Shown one piece after another: positions 23,551 to 37,887 of a stretch of 64,000 bases of DNA (its first letter is position 1; each line of letters begins with the position of its first letter). The translations under genes and the position numbers were made by a program. The DNA comes from Margaritifera margaritifera (taxonomy: Eukaryota; Mollusca; Bivalvia; Unionida; Margaritiferidae). The notes beneath the pieces are model-generated. The model ran no database searches. It was not told where the DNA came from and worked only from the letters and a program-made list of their open reading frames with translations. The stretch covers positions 186,001 to 250,000 of the forward strand of contig JAQPZY010001405.1 in the NCBI GenBank assembly GCA_029931535.1. Reading direction: 5' to 3'.

Positions 23551-24132
23551 AGTAACGATAGAAGTTTGTCAAACTTTTACATCATATCACAAAAGGAGTT
23601 CATTTTAAGGAGTAACGATAGAAGTTTGTCAAACTTTTACATCATATCACAAAAGGAGTTCATTTTAAGGAGTAACGATAGAAGTTTGTCTGCCTTTTAC
23701 ATCATATCACAAAAGGAGTTCATTTTAAGGAGTAACGATAGAAGTTTGTCTGCCTTTTATATCATATCACAAAAGGAGTTCATTTTAAGGAGTAACGATA
23801 GAAGTTTGTCTGCCTTTTACATCATATCACAAAAGGAGTTCATTTTAAGGAGTAACGATAGAAGTTTGTCTGCCTTTTACATCATATCACAAAAGGAGTT
23901 CATTTTAAGGAGTAACGATAGAAGTTTGTCTGCCTTTTACATCATATCACAAAAGGAGTTCATTTTAAGGAGTAACGATAGAAGTTTGTCTGCCTTTTAC
24001 ATCATATCACAAAAGGAGTTCATTTTAAGGAGTAACGATAGAAGTTTGTCTGCCTTTTACATCATATCACAAAAGGAGTTCATTTTAAGGAGTAACGATA
24101 GAAGTTTGTCTGCCTTTTACATCATATCACAG
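23551..24132. repeat. 60-bp minisatellite, about ten units
   Basis: The unit is AGTAACGATAGAAGTTTGTC, TGCCTTTTACATCATATCAC, AAAAGGAGTTCATTTTAAGG. The first two units carry AAAC instead of TGCC, and a decayed half unit precedes the array. Later units are almost identical, so the array expanded recently from the right. The 199-codon plus-strand frame follows from a unit length divisible by three. It has no upstream exon or domain. Confidence 0.97.
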
Positions 24133-26433
<2,301 letters not shown>

Positions 26434-26602
26434 TGCTTCTGACACTAGTGGCACTGCTTGCCCAAATGTTTCAATTTTGGTTTGAGTTTTGTTTTTTTTC
26501 GAGTTTTCCTAGGTCGCAGAGAAGAAAATGTTTCAACACTGTGACAGAGCCAATAATCTGAGTAATGTGAGTGAGTCCGTGCCATTCATGCTTTACTTGC
26601 TG

Positions 26603-26606
<4 letters not shown>

Positions 26607-26678
<72 letters not shown>
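26607..26678. repeat. (AT)n microsatellite
   Basis: Uninterrupted AT dinucleotides. Confidence 0.97.
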
Positions 26679-26679
<1 letters not shown>

Positions 26680-27915
26680 AGAGGGACTTGCTTATTCAAT
26701 AATGTTATTAACTATTCTTTCATATTATTATTTAGATAGATAGATGACGTACTTAATAATGGATGAAGAGCTTTTAGGACGTGATTATATATTCCTAATA
26801 TCTAAATAAATAATTGCCGTTATGTTGTAGACGTTCTTAAATTTTGAATTTGTCGTGAAAAAAACCGTCATTTTGTGACAGGCGCAGGAAAATAGCTTTC
26901 TGAGTGAGTGTACACTTCAATTCACACGGAGAGTGCAAAAAAAGTTCAAATGTTCATTTTTTGGCAGCGAAAGCTGTCTATAATGACCATTGAAGGGACT
27001 GCAAAATGTTGTCCTTTGTGGACATCTGTATGTTATCCAGAGGTTGAATGTTTAAGGAGAGTTAAGCAAAAAGGGTCCAAAAATGGAACCTTTTATTAGT
27101 AGATATCCTTTATAAAGAGATTTCCGCTATGTCTGTCTGTCTGTCTCATTGTACAGTCACAATTTTCCACCAGAAATAGTCACAATGGCCGTCGCAATCC
27201 CTAAAAAACAGATACACTGTGTGATCGTTTTCGTAATCTATTTAAATCCCTTAAAAATAAGCAATTTTGCCCTGGGATCTGTATACACGTCTTAAAAAGC
27301 GGTCATACACCAATAGTTAATTATTCAAGTATCATCTGTCACCTTGCTTTTGTGTAATGCGGTTGTGTTACTTAGTGCATTTTTACACGTGGGTGAATAC
27401 AGCAAATAATAGATCTAAGCCTTCGCAATATGTTTAATGAGTGTGCTAAGCATGTATGTATGTATATACGTATGTATGTCTCATATATGCGGTTTGCTAT
27501 GACATTTTCCCTATCCCCGTCGATTATATGGAGTCTAGAGAAACATATCGTAAATTTCAGATGGAACAATACATTGACAGCTACTACTGGAGCACAATTC
27601 AGAACGATTCCGGTATTAGGTAGGTTTTTTGTTTTTTAATATCTGCTATATCCTCCAGCATTAGACTTAATTCTTAATAATGTGCATATATTATTTCAGA
27701 ACTATTAACATGCAATATTTCGAAAACTTTTCATTTTCCACTGCTTCTATAAAATAGCAGATAGCGTGGACACCAATTATAATAAAATTGGAGTTTTTGA
27801 CAGGGAAAATTAAATACAAACTGCAGTAAGTAAAACACGTTTATAACAAACCTATTAAGACCGCAAGATTATTTTGTTCTCTACATATTTGTTATATCCT
27901 CATGATTATTATTAT

Positions 27916-27917
<2 letters not shown>
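26679..27917. other. Non-coding stretch, nothing recognised
   Basis: Contains a (GTCT)4-like patch at about 27131-27146. Short frames at 26908-27099 and 27372-27639 show no domain. Confidence 0.5.

Positions 27918-27993
<76 letters not shown>
27918..27993. repeat. (AT)n microsatellite
   Basis: Uninterrupted AT dinucleotides preceded by a short ATT run. Confidence 0.97.
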
Positions 27994-27995
<2 letters not shown>

Positions 27996-29105
27996 TGGTA
28001 TCCGTATTCGTAGTAACCATAGTTACCAATGTAGTATAATATATCCATTTACTAATATACTAATGTTTTATAATACTTTCTTTTTACACTTTTCACTGTT
28101 TCCTTTAGTTCTTTTATTAACCACCAAACGTGTATTTCTAAGTACACAATGTTAAAGCCAAAAATGGGATTTAAAAGCTATCGTGTATCACATTAAGCTT
28201 CCAAATTATTCAACTTGCTTTATGTCGATAGCAGACAGTGAATGATTATGTAAATATACTGTTTTTAAAACAACCTATCGTTCCTTGGTACTTAATCATA
28301 TTAACAAGATTTGCCTTTAGGAAAAGAGACGATTTACTGATATGGTAAAACAACATGATGCGAATCGAAATAAATCCAGATTTAGTGATTCCTAGCGGGT
28401 GCAAAACATTCAAAACGTACATAGAGCATGCAACTTTCTTCTGGAAAATTTACAAAGGACATATTGAGAAAAAAGAGTAATTGATTGACTCTAAATTATC
28501 TTACACGGCACATGCTGAGTTAGTTGTGATTTAGCAATTGTATGAATAACAAAGTAAACAGTATGAATTAAGACAGAATGACTACGTGTATGATTTTAAA
28601 ACAATATTTTGTTACAGCTGACTTGCTACAATACACAATACGGTGGTGGTAATTCTCTTTTTTTATGATAATTATACACATATTCTCATATAATTGTTAT
28701 CTTTATCTCCTTTATAGGGATATATTAGTTCAAGGTCTTGAAACAAAGTGCCTATTTAAATTATAGCGAAATGTAAAGTGCAGGAAAAGTGCATTTTCCT
28801 TTATCTCAGTGTACCGGCCTCTAGAGGTATGATTGAAATTCAACACTTGACGGGGTTAGCCAGTGCGAAGCACGATATCATATCTCATACTTACTGTAAA
28901 TATGGGATATGGGTCACGCTACATAAATACAAATATGTCGATACATTGGTTTGTATGTATACAGAGGGTTTAACAGTAAATACATCAACACAATCCTGGC
29001 TATAAAGTGCTGAGCAAGTTTAAGTATACAAAAACAAACAAACAAACATGCAACACAAAGAAAAAGGCAAAAAAGAGTGAAGTCCTTAAAACACACAGTT
29101 AAACT
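27994..29105. other. Non-coding stretch, nothing recognised
   Basis: AT-rich. Small frames at 28778-29096 on both strands overlap each other and lack domains. Confidence 0.5.
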
Positions 29106-29285
29106 TCTGATATAAGCCGCACTTTAACCCCCCCCCCCCCCCCGCCAAAATCTTCTCAGCTGGAACATCATCACCTGATACGTCCCAGGGCAAAATGGTT
29201 GCCTCCATTAGTAGCCTCTTGCGACATGCAGGAGGGGACATCGGACCTATTTTACATCCCCGATCCCGCAGGAGAGTAATAAATG
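29106..29285. repeat. C-run-led segment, probable dispersed repeat fragment
   Basis: A C15 run (about 29128-29142) is followed by a moderately GC-rich, non-coding segment. It has CCCAGGG and CAGGAGGGGACATCGGAC words and ends ATCCCCGATCCCGCAGGAG. Its composition differs from the neighbours, which suggests an inserted repeat. No ends or family identified. Confidence 0.3.
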
Positions 29286-30510
29286 TGTAGTTATACAAAA
29301 CGATAAATTGGTAGATACATAACGCGATACAAAGATAGACAGATATTAAGATAGGTAGATAAACAAAAGTTTGTCAGTACTTACGTGTCGATCCAGGCTT
29401 GTACATCAGCTCAGAAAGACATTTTACAAATATTTAAGCTAAAACTGTTCAAAACTTACTTTTTTGAGGAAATGTTCAACTTGCGATCAAGATGCGATTC
29501 TAATATCAATAATTAAGAATTTTAGCGGATTTGTCTTATAGTGTGTTGATGTAGTGTAGGGAGAAAATCAGGAACTGTCAAGTACAGAAAATACATGAAG
29601 TTGGCCATACAGTGGTCTTCCGATGGTTCGAGTCCTCGATGGAGTTTATTAATGTGTTTTTACAAGAAAAAACTATACATTCGTTCATGTCCATCTTATT
29701 TACATCATGTTCCTTGTTTTCATCAATGGGGGGGGGGGGGGGGGGATTTCAAAGCCTGTGTAAATGCAGTGTAGATACCCTACTGAGTAGCGTCGTCTCG
29801 AAAGTGCACATAATACTAAACAAAAAAAAAACAAAAGAACACCTAAAACTCTTGACATCATAATAGACTTTACGATAAGTACATAAATAAGTAATAATCA
29901 TAATGTTTAATTGTTTCATAACAATATACTGAAACATGAAAAGATGCGAGTAGTTGCATTCGCGTAGTTTTGTAATGGACGGACCAGCAGACAAATGTAC
30001 AGACAGACAAAGCTAGCTTTATATGCCTGTTGACATTTTCATTGCGGGAACAAAGAAAGCATTTATAATGAGACAATTTGTTCAACCTAGTCTTTGTCCT
30101 TTGTTAATAAGCGTTGTCAGCTAAGTGAAAGACGACAACGCTACTGTATGAAACATTATGCCAGCATCTACAGCATTCCTTAATGCTGATATATGTACAT
30201 ATAAGGAAAAACCTCGCACATCCATCATGCCCACTCCCGAAACTTCAATGGCGAGAGTGTTAAGTGAACGTCGAGACTGTTAAGTGGACGATACTTGTGT
30301 CTGCTACATACTTTATGACAATTTCCCCTACCCAGAATGCCTGTTCATGATCCGGATGCTGCATTCAAGAATTTTTTGTTTTTGAATTTAACCTAAATCT
30401 CAATGTAAAGCTTGACAACTGTAACACGGACTTCTTATTGTTATTTCCTAAACATTTCAATGAGGTTAATTTGAAAATGAGCTGTCCCATGCATAACGGT
30501 CGTATTAGGT
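29286..30510. other. Non-coding stretch with a G17 run
   Basis: A long G run lies at about 29729-29745. The frames crossing it (29612-29994) are not credible. A short inverted pair AACGTCGAGACTGTT / GAGAGTGTT with AAGTG(A/G)ACG repeats lies at about 30253-30290. Confidence 0.5.
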
Positions 30511-30513
30511 TTA

Positions 30514-30538
30514 TGACGTCATTAACTAGATGACGTCA
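30514..30538. promoter_or_regulatory. Pair of perfect CRE palindromes (TGACGTCA)
   Basis: TGACGTCA occurs exactly at 30514-30521 and again at 30531-30538, each in the extended context ATGACGTCAT. The octamer is the full CREB/ATF binding site. Two exact copies 17 bp apart are unlikely by chance in AT-rich DNA. No gene start is visible next to them, so the function is unproven; a decayed transposon end could also carry this motif, as at 1829 and 2181. Confidence 0.45.
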
Positions 30539-31796
30539 TGATTTTATCTCTGAATAAATATGTGAAAAATGAAAAATAATAACGCAAAAGAGTGGAATAG
30601 ATACAAATAGCTTTAAAATGCATAAATATAGCAAATATTTAGTACGGTCTATTATAACAATTACAAAATAAAAATATGATATTTTCGTCCAAAACGAATC
30701 TTTTACATTTTTGCATTCGTTCAATACACAAAACTTGCAAGGTATTTGAATGCCATTGGAAACAGTGGCACGTCCTTTCAAAACTTAACGATAGGCTAAA
30801 ATGTCAAATTGATGAAATCTGATTTGGGATAGTCTTCAAATGGCAACTGCTGGCAACCCCGGTTTTGAAAACAAAAGTTTTGATTACTTCTAAATATATA
30901 AATAGGAACTACAACTCTGTGCTAATGACAGTTGTTTTCTTTGGCACGTGTTAGGTTGTGATACACTTAGATATGAAAATGTACTTGTAGTTTAGAAAAG
31001 AATAGAAGCCTAAACTCGGGTGATCTGTACTGCTGCTCTGAATTCTCCATTGATAATATTTTTAAAAATATTTTTTTTAAACGATCACACAATTTAATAC
31101 TTCATACTAAAGGAACTGTGAATTAATATACTTGTTGAACCTTAAGGGAGATTTATCACGAAGATCCATTTTTATTTAAATCACAAACAAGAAACATTAG
31201 CCAGTTTGTTATTTGTACTCTGTAACCTTCTACTTGAAATCTGACAAAACCAAGAAGACTCTCCCATATCACCTTGAGATAATATGCAAAGTATGTCCTT
31301 GAGCCATGATATAACACAGTTAGTACACAGTTTGTACTAATCATGTTATAAATATGATAAGCAATTACTTCTTATGATTACGCTGCATATTCTTTCAATT
31401 GTAATCTTATATGTATTTCTCGCTTCTATTATACCATTAGCACTTATTGAAGATATGAGAATGGAGACAAGGAAATTTTAAACCGTTTTATTTCTCCATA
31501 GATTTTATCGAAACTTAGGTGTACATGTCATTGGAAAAAAATATTAAACGACCATCATAACATGTACTTTTGATAGATTGGATTCTTTTGTTGCTGGTAT
31601 CAGTACTAGTGCATAATGTGCTTCATTTGTTTTCACAGAATAAAGAAAACCATGCCAGGAATTCATATATAATGTTTTTGAAAAAAGTCTTAGACGTTTA
31701 CTCCAAACTTAATAGTTCCAAATCACAGTTGGAGATACATGATTTCTGTCTTTCGAATCAATTCTCAATCTCGAAACGTGTATAAATTCAAGGTCT
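30539..31796. other. Non-coding stretch, nothing recognised
   Basis: AT-rich. Frames at 30536-30781, 31156-31344 and 31570-31785 lack recognisable domains. Confidence 0.5.
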
Positions 31797-31990
31797 AAGC
31801 AGGGGCGGATCCAGAAATAACGTTTAATATGTTTTTTTTTTTTTTTTGTTTTTTTTTTTTTGGGGGGGGGGCGTCAATAACTAAGCGAGGGTCTGTGGGA
31901 CAGACCCCCCATCTGGTTATTTCACGTTTATTTTTAGGGCGTGCGGGGGGGGGGCTGCTGGCTCTGACCCCCCTCCTCCACCCCCATCAG
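31797..31990. repeat. Probable decayed MITE with GGGGCGGATCCAG end
   Basis: Starts AGCAGGGGCGGATCCAG, followed by two T runs, a G10 run (about 31861-31870), GGGACAGACCCCCCATC, a G9 run and a pyrimidine tract CCCCCCTCCTCCACCCCC. The G-rich left and C-rich right parts could pair. The matching right end (a GGATCCGCCCC-type word) is not present, so the copy is partial. Confidence 0.4.
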
Positions 31991-32271
31991 CTCCAGCTAA
32001 CACATTGTGATCTTCACTTTGTTTTCCGTTTAGTTTTTGTCTCATATTGTTGATTTCACTTTGAGAAAGGGCTTGATGGAAATAATATTTCCTTGCTTTT
32101 AAAGAAGATGAATGAAGTTTTCTGTGTACAAGGGAAAGCATGAGGGTGGACACAGAAAGGCCAGAAGTTCTTGGGCAGTTTGGCAGGGAGAAAAAAAATA
32201 GAATACATTCGGGTATTGGGATGTTAGGAATATCATACCAGTTATATGTTCCATACATACAAACGTGCAGT

Positions 32272-32370
32272 TGCTTTTCTGACAGTGACTCTAAAAAAGT
32301 GCTGACCTGTCTGACAGCGGCTCTAAAAAGTGCTGACCTGTCTGACAGTGGCTCTAAAAAAATGCTGACC
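32272..32370. repeat. 33-bp minisatellite, three units
   Basis: CTGACAGTGGCTCTAAAAAA plus GTGCTGACCTGT repeated three times, with one or two differences per unit. Confidence 0.9.
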
Positions 32371-33570
32371 ACACACTTACCTCATGGTAAGATCAACATT
32401 TTGTTTTATTTAAATTATTTAAAGCATGCTTAGGGATCCCGAAATTCACCTGAACTAACAACAACAACAGAAACAAACAAACACACTTTTAAATAAGACA
32501 CTTTAACTATGGCAAGAACACAACAGCGGCTCGTAAGTAAAAATTAACCTCTTTGGTATATTCGAATCTCTTAATGGAGCATTATGAGTACTGTTTTTTG
32601 TCGTGTATGGATATATAACATTTTTCTTGAGAGGGTCCATTCAAGTGTATTTGAATGTGTGCTCAGATTACCCTGTGTTTCGTAAATCACCGGTTATATC
32701 ATTGATTTATTGCAGACTCATCGTGGTTAAAAGTTTTTAAATAACACTCAGTTGTACTTATTGGCATCGGCTAACATTGCGGATCGCTTGGTGCATGTTT
32801 TTGACACTGAATCAGGACATTTGTTATCAAAATATTCCAACGTCCTTCAACCAATAAGAGAGATTTAATTTCAGAAGACATTATCGCGTGTCATCATGCG
32901 ATGTGACTCAAACCTTGCCTACATATAAACACATACGAGTGTGTGTATAGAGTTTTCTTGAGTTATTATTGACAATTATTTTACTCAGCTGTATGTGTAC
33001 TTATGTAAATGAGATAAATATTTCGCGTAGGACACAGTTTGTAAACATGTATTCACAGCGTAGTACAGTATGGCCTACATCTGAGTGGTTAGCGTAGTAT
33101 GCCCATATTTGGTAGTAAATAAACACCCTCGCCGCTCTGGGGGGCGGGGCTTATATCACACATTGGTATATAATAAAAAAACAGGTTGGGTTTCTACAAC
33201 ATTCGTGTATATTTGGACAGAGAAAAAGACAAAATGGGGATTAATTTTAAAGGCATTTGAAATTAATAGAATGATGCACTTAAACAGACATGCTTCTCCT
33301 GTGTGCAGAAATAGAACATTTACTACACGTTATTTCGTTCAACCGATATTCAATTTGATTGCGAAAAATTACCCAAAGAACCAGCAAATGGATTACACGT
33401 ATGTAAATTGAGATAATTTCTTTCTTAATCGAGGAATCGGTCCTCATCGTTATATTGCTGAGCCCTAAGTTTGCAATCATTGTTTCTTTAATCTCGCCAC
33501 ACAACCTAATGTAGGAAATTATGAACTCACACGCATATTCGTAGCTAGCAAATACTAACATTCATACTCT

Positions 33571-33581
<11 letters not shown>
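32371..33581. other. Non-coding stretch, nothing recognised
   Basis: Contains a small GC patch GCCGCTCTGGGGGGCGGGGC at about 33131. The overlapping opposite-strand frames at 33085-33561 have no domain. Confidence 0.5.
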
Positions 33582-33638
<57 letters not shown>

Positions 33639-33655
33639 ACTCTATATATATATAT
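33570..33655. repeat. C-run, (TC)n, short (TA)n
   Basis: C10, then TC with GT/CA interruptions, then TATATATATA. Same TC-to-TA order as the other composites. Confidence 0.95.
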
Positions 33656-33923
33656 GGAAACCATGTACCATCCTTTGCAACGCGGAAAGTGTAACGCTTA
33701 TTTTATCCATATAAAAAGTGCCAACCCTTAAAGCGTTTGCAACATTTCCTAACTTGTCATAATACAAACAGCACGTGGCTTCTTTATTCTCGTGGACAAA
33801 TAGGACTATGCTTTCATTTTCATGGGCTCTTTTATTTGACTTTCATCATTCTATGTGGCATTCAAGACACTTTAAGATTTTTTTTCTCAGTCGTGAAAAA
33901 CATAACAAAAACTTTGAGACGCA

Positions 33924-34183
33924 CATCATCATATCAGTGGAGTACTGTGCAGATATCCACGGTATATTATTGTAACATTATCATATCTATGGAGCACCGT
34001 GCAGATATCCACTGTATATTATGGTAACATCATCATATCAGTGGAGTACCGTGCAGATATCCACTGTATATTATGGTAACATCATCATATCAGTGGAGTA
34101 CCGTGCAGATATCCACTGTATATTATGGTAACATCATCATATCAATGGAGTACCGTGCAGATATCCACTGTATATTATGGTAT
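33924..34183. repeat. 52-bp minisatellite, five units
   Basis: The unit is ATATCAGTGGAGTACCGTGC, AGATATCCACTGTATATTAT, GGTAACATCATC. GATATCCACGG/GATATCCACTG variants separate early from late units. Confidence 0.93.
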
Positions 34184-35289
34184 ATCACAATAAGCAGATT
34201 CACAAAATACGAAACTTTGAAACTAGTCTTCCAATAAATATGAACCGACAGCAGTGTTTCATATTAAAGTTTTGATCCCTCATACCTGTGTGTGAATCAC
34301 ATTCAATGATATTTTAATTCGTATATTTTTCTCGCTTACTGCTTATGGCTGTTTTACAATACATTTAGTTTTTTTCCTGTTACAAGTAGAACAATGCACA
34401 TTGCCAGTTGAGCAGTCATTCAAATCGTAGTGATAATTAATTAACATAATTTTCCTTATTTGGAAATGTTACCGCCTACACAAACGTATAGGAGGGAACA
34501 AATAATGCATACTTGTCAGAACGGGGTCAGTTCCGTACAATTTAATATTGCTCTCATACAATCCAAGAACTTTTCTAACAAATTTCCAGAATTTCAGACA
34601 CATTATTTGTATTTAGTATGATTTAAGTGCTTCGTTCAGGTTCAATTTTATTGCATCTTATGCGCAGATAACTTTACCGAGCCAATCTGCAGATAGCCGT
34701 ACCGGGCCTGTCTTTATGAATGAAGTGTGTTAAAACCAAAGTTTAAGCATTTAGTCACGAATGTTTATAGTTCCGGGTAAGAAAGAAAAATGTTTTGTGG
34801 ATTTTACTTTATGTAAGTTTTATTCAGACACAAAAATTACACTAGTTTCATGTCTTAGTCAATGTGCTTCTTGAAGATAAATGCAAACATGCATTGATTG
34901 AGGGCAGGAGAAAATAAAGAGTTTGTTATCGTTTACTTTTGTCCCCGACACATACATGTCTAACGAAGGTAACAAAAGAAGCCGATTATCACACCGATCA
35001 TTGACCTTGACTGATACATTCCCATTACTCAGTCAATGTCTAAATTTGCAAGGGATATTTTTAATTTTAAAAAAAGCAAGTGTATCGTATTATCAATCGT
35101 TAACTTTATCTAGTAAACTTTTAGTTAATCAACGTCTAAAACCTTTAGTAAAATTTTACTTAATCACTGTCTAATTCTGCTGCGAATGTTTAATTCAAAT
35201 AATGTAGCTAAAATCAGCACACACTATATAAATGACTTAATAATTAGCTAAGGGATTCAGAGAACTTTCAGTATACTTGTACACATGGC
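34184..35289. other. Non-coding stretch, nothing recognised
   Basis: AT-rich. The plus frame 34923-35174 has no recognised domain and no clear splice sites. Confidence 0.5.
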
Positions 35290-36034
35290 GTTGAGCCTGG
35301 ATATCATTGTGGTTAGTACATAATACATACTGGATATCATTCTGGGTAGTACATACTAAATACTAGATATCATTCTGGGTAGTACATACTAAGTACTGGA
35401 TATCATTCTGGGTAGTACATAATGGATATCATTCAGGGTAGTACATACTAAATACTAGATATCATTCTGGGTAGTACATAATGGATATCATTCTGGGTAG
35501 TACATACTAAATACTAGATATCATTCTGTGTAGTACATACTAACTACTGAATATCATTCTGGGTAGTACATAATGGATATCATTCTGGGTAGTACATACT
35601 AAATACTAGATATCATTCTGGGTAGTACATACTAAATACTGGATATCATTCTGGGTATTACATAATGGATATTATTCTGGGTAGTACATACTAAATACTA
35701 GGTATCATTCTGGGTAGTACATAATGGATATCATTCTGGGTAGTGCATAATAAATACTGGATATCCTTCTGGGTAGTACATAATGGATATCATTCAGGGT
35801 AGTACATACTAAATACTGGATATCATTCTGGGTAGTACATAATGGATATCATTCTGGGTAGTACATACTAAATACTGGATATCATTCTGGATAGTACATA
35901 ATGGATATCATTCAGGGTAGTACATACTAAATACTGGATATCATTCTGGGTAGTACGTAATAAATACTGGATATCATTTTGGGTAGTACATAATAAATAA
36001 TGGATATCCTTCTGGGTAGTACATACTAAATACT
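35290..36034. repeat. Minisatellite of alternating about 26- and 33-bp units with GGATATCATTCTGGGTAG core
   Basis: The core GGATATCATTCTGGGTAGTA occurs about 25 times. It is followed either by CATAAT (short unit) or CATACTAAATACT (long unit). Short and long units alternate through much of the array, giving an approximate 59-bp higher-order period. Confidence 0.93.
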
Positions 36035-36189
36035 GAACAAAACATAAACACATCAATTACGTTGCAAGCATCAATGTTATTTCATCTTTCATAAAAGTGT
36101 CCAAGGTAAATAAAATTATAATCTTTCGCATACGTGGAACCTTTAGGGTGCAATCATCACGTAATTTATTGACCTAGTGCTACGCGGGA

Positions 36190-36523
36190 ATCAAGATTAA
36201 ACGAGAGGGGTCAAATGCAGAAACTGCATTTTGTCACCTAAATACTGGGTATGACGACCATGCGTGTTAATCATTGTCTGACACCGACTTGACACTGAGT
36301 ACACGAACCTGGCTAATGTTATACGTGGTGTGAAAAGCAACTCTTGAAAAAGTGCTGCTGCAGTTGGTTCAGATTTGCAGAAGATGGTCTTTTATTTTCT
36401 ACTCCAATATTTAGCTCATCCCACACATATTCTATGGGAGACGGGCTTCGGGTGTGGATAACACTTGGTATTAACGTGGTAAAATGTAGTGTTTAAATTC
36501 GATCCCTCTCATTTAATCTTGAC
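36190..36523. mobile_element. Inverted-repeat (MITE-like) element about 0.9 kb upstream of the ETS gene
   Basis: TCAAGATTAAACGAGAGGGG TCAAAT at 36190-36215 matches the reverse complement of 36497-36523 (TCAAGATTAAATGAGAGGGA TCGAAT) at about 23 of 26 positions. The spacer of about 280 bp has no open frame. The true element ends may lie further out, and no target duplication was identified. Confidence 0.55.
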
Positions 36524-37399
36524 ACCCATGCAGCAGTAGATCAAGAAATGACACTGATTTCACCATAATGTTCAACATATACTGAAAATGTCTGACCTAA
36601 TTGACTTCAGACATATTTATAATATGTAAAACAAATTTGATATTTGTGATGGTACTTTGCGTTGTTTTTTTTTTTTGTTTTTTTTTTTCTTATTCTTTTT
36701 TTCAGTATGGTAATAAGGGCATAGTACATGTCATGCCTACTTGTAATATTTCATGCAAATGAATGGATGTATGTTCCATAAATTGCACATGTACTATGAA
36801 TATTGTCTACAGGTACTATTTAATGTTGCTAAGGAAATAAAACACTAGTCAATCACTTTGTGTAGGGTATCTCCCTTCACATGAGTCATCATTGAATCCA
36901 CAAGGTAGACAAGTTGACTGTTCGGACTGATAGGCCATTAAATATGAATCATGACCTGAACAGAAACAGGTGTGTTGAGTCGAGCTTCTTTTACCTGTTT
37001 TCATTGTACCTGTAGAGTAATGGAAGGAGCATTATATCACGGAGCCCAAACTATTTTGAAGTAGCGAAACTTAAAGCAAAAGAGAGGGCTATTCAGATGT
37101 ATGCAGGGCCGAAAATTCATGTGTGAGCAATAGTGTCCTTTTTTTCTTAAAATAATTGGTATACAAATATATGTCTCTAATGATCAGGCAAAGGCAATCA
37201 AAATGTGAAGTTCCAGCGAGAAACTTGAATGAAATGGTTTTCAAATATTCTTTTTTAATGGATACAATCAAAGTTGCATGCTCATGGCATAACTGACTAC
37301 ATGTATTCCCTTTACAGTAGAAAATGCTCTGCAGGTTCACTGTCAAAATGTTATTTACCATTTCTTACAGCGGAAAAATTAAACTTTTTCTCATTTCAG
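36524..37399. other. Sequence just upstream of ETS coding exon 1
   Basis: No exon identified. It ends in a pyrimidine-rich tract and a good acceptor (TTTTTCTCATTTCAG, AG at 37398-37399), so at least one further 5' exon must lie upstream. It could be in this stretch or outside my recognition. A T-rich run is at about 36667-36702. Confidence 0.5.
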
Positions 37400-37887
37400 C
37401 CAATTCCGGAAACAAGATTCAGCTATGCAACATCCAGACAGACAAGACTCGCCAGAATATTTCCAGATTTTCAGGAGTTGTGCTCACGACAAACCAAGTT
37501 ATTTGCCAAGGCCTATTATTCATGTAGAGGATTTTGACTCAGACCAAATTGTGCCAAATTATTCTCTTGATATGGGACTTTCGTCCAACTTATGTGAAAG
37601 CCTCGAGGAACTCTGTGTGTACAGTTCTAGTCCCGCCAAAATGGACCCAATGCCAGAAGTTCAGAATTCAGTGCCAAAGAATCCGCCAAGTTATGAAGAG
37701 CACATGCGCAACAGAGGAACCTCTGGGTCCTTGCCGTCCTCCGCGTGCTCTTCACCGAACATATCAACAGGTTACCAGGAAACGAGATGTGCATCAGCCA
37801 GCAACCAATCGGAACACGATAGCTCAACACTGCTCAATGATATTATGGAATGTATTACCGAAAAAAATACAAAGCTGTCCAGAGTAG
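37400..37887 (+). other. ETS gene exon with putative start codon (coding exon 1)
   Basis: Acceptor AG at 37398-37399, ATG at 37425, donor GTAAGC at 37888. It encodes 154 residues, acidic and serine/proline-rich, with [35 protein letters not shown] and DILMECITEK-like ([10 protein letters not shown]) stretches that look like activation or regulatory surface and not a folded domain. In-frame codons before the ATG (37401-37424) are open. Confidence 0.85.
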
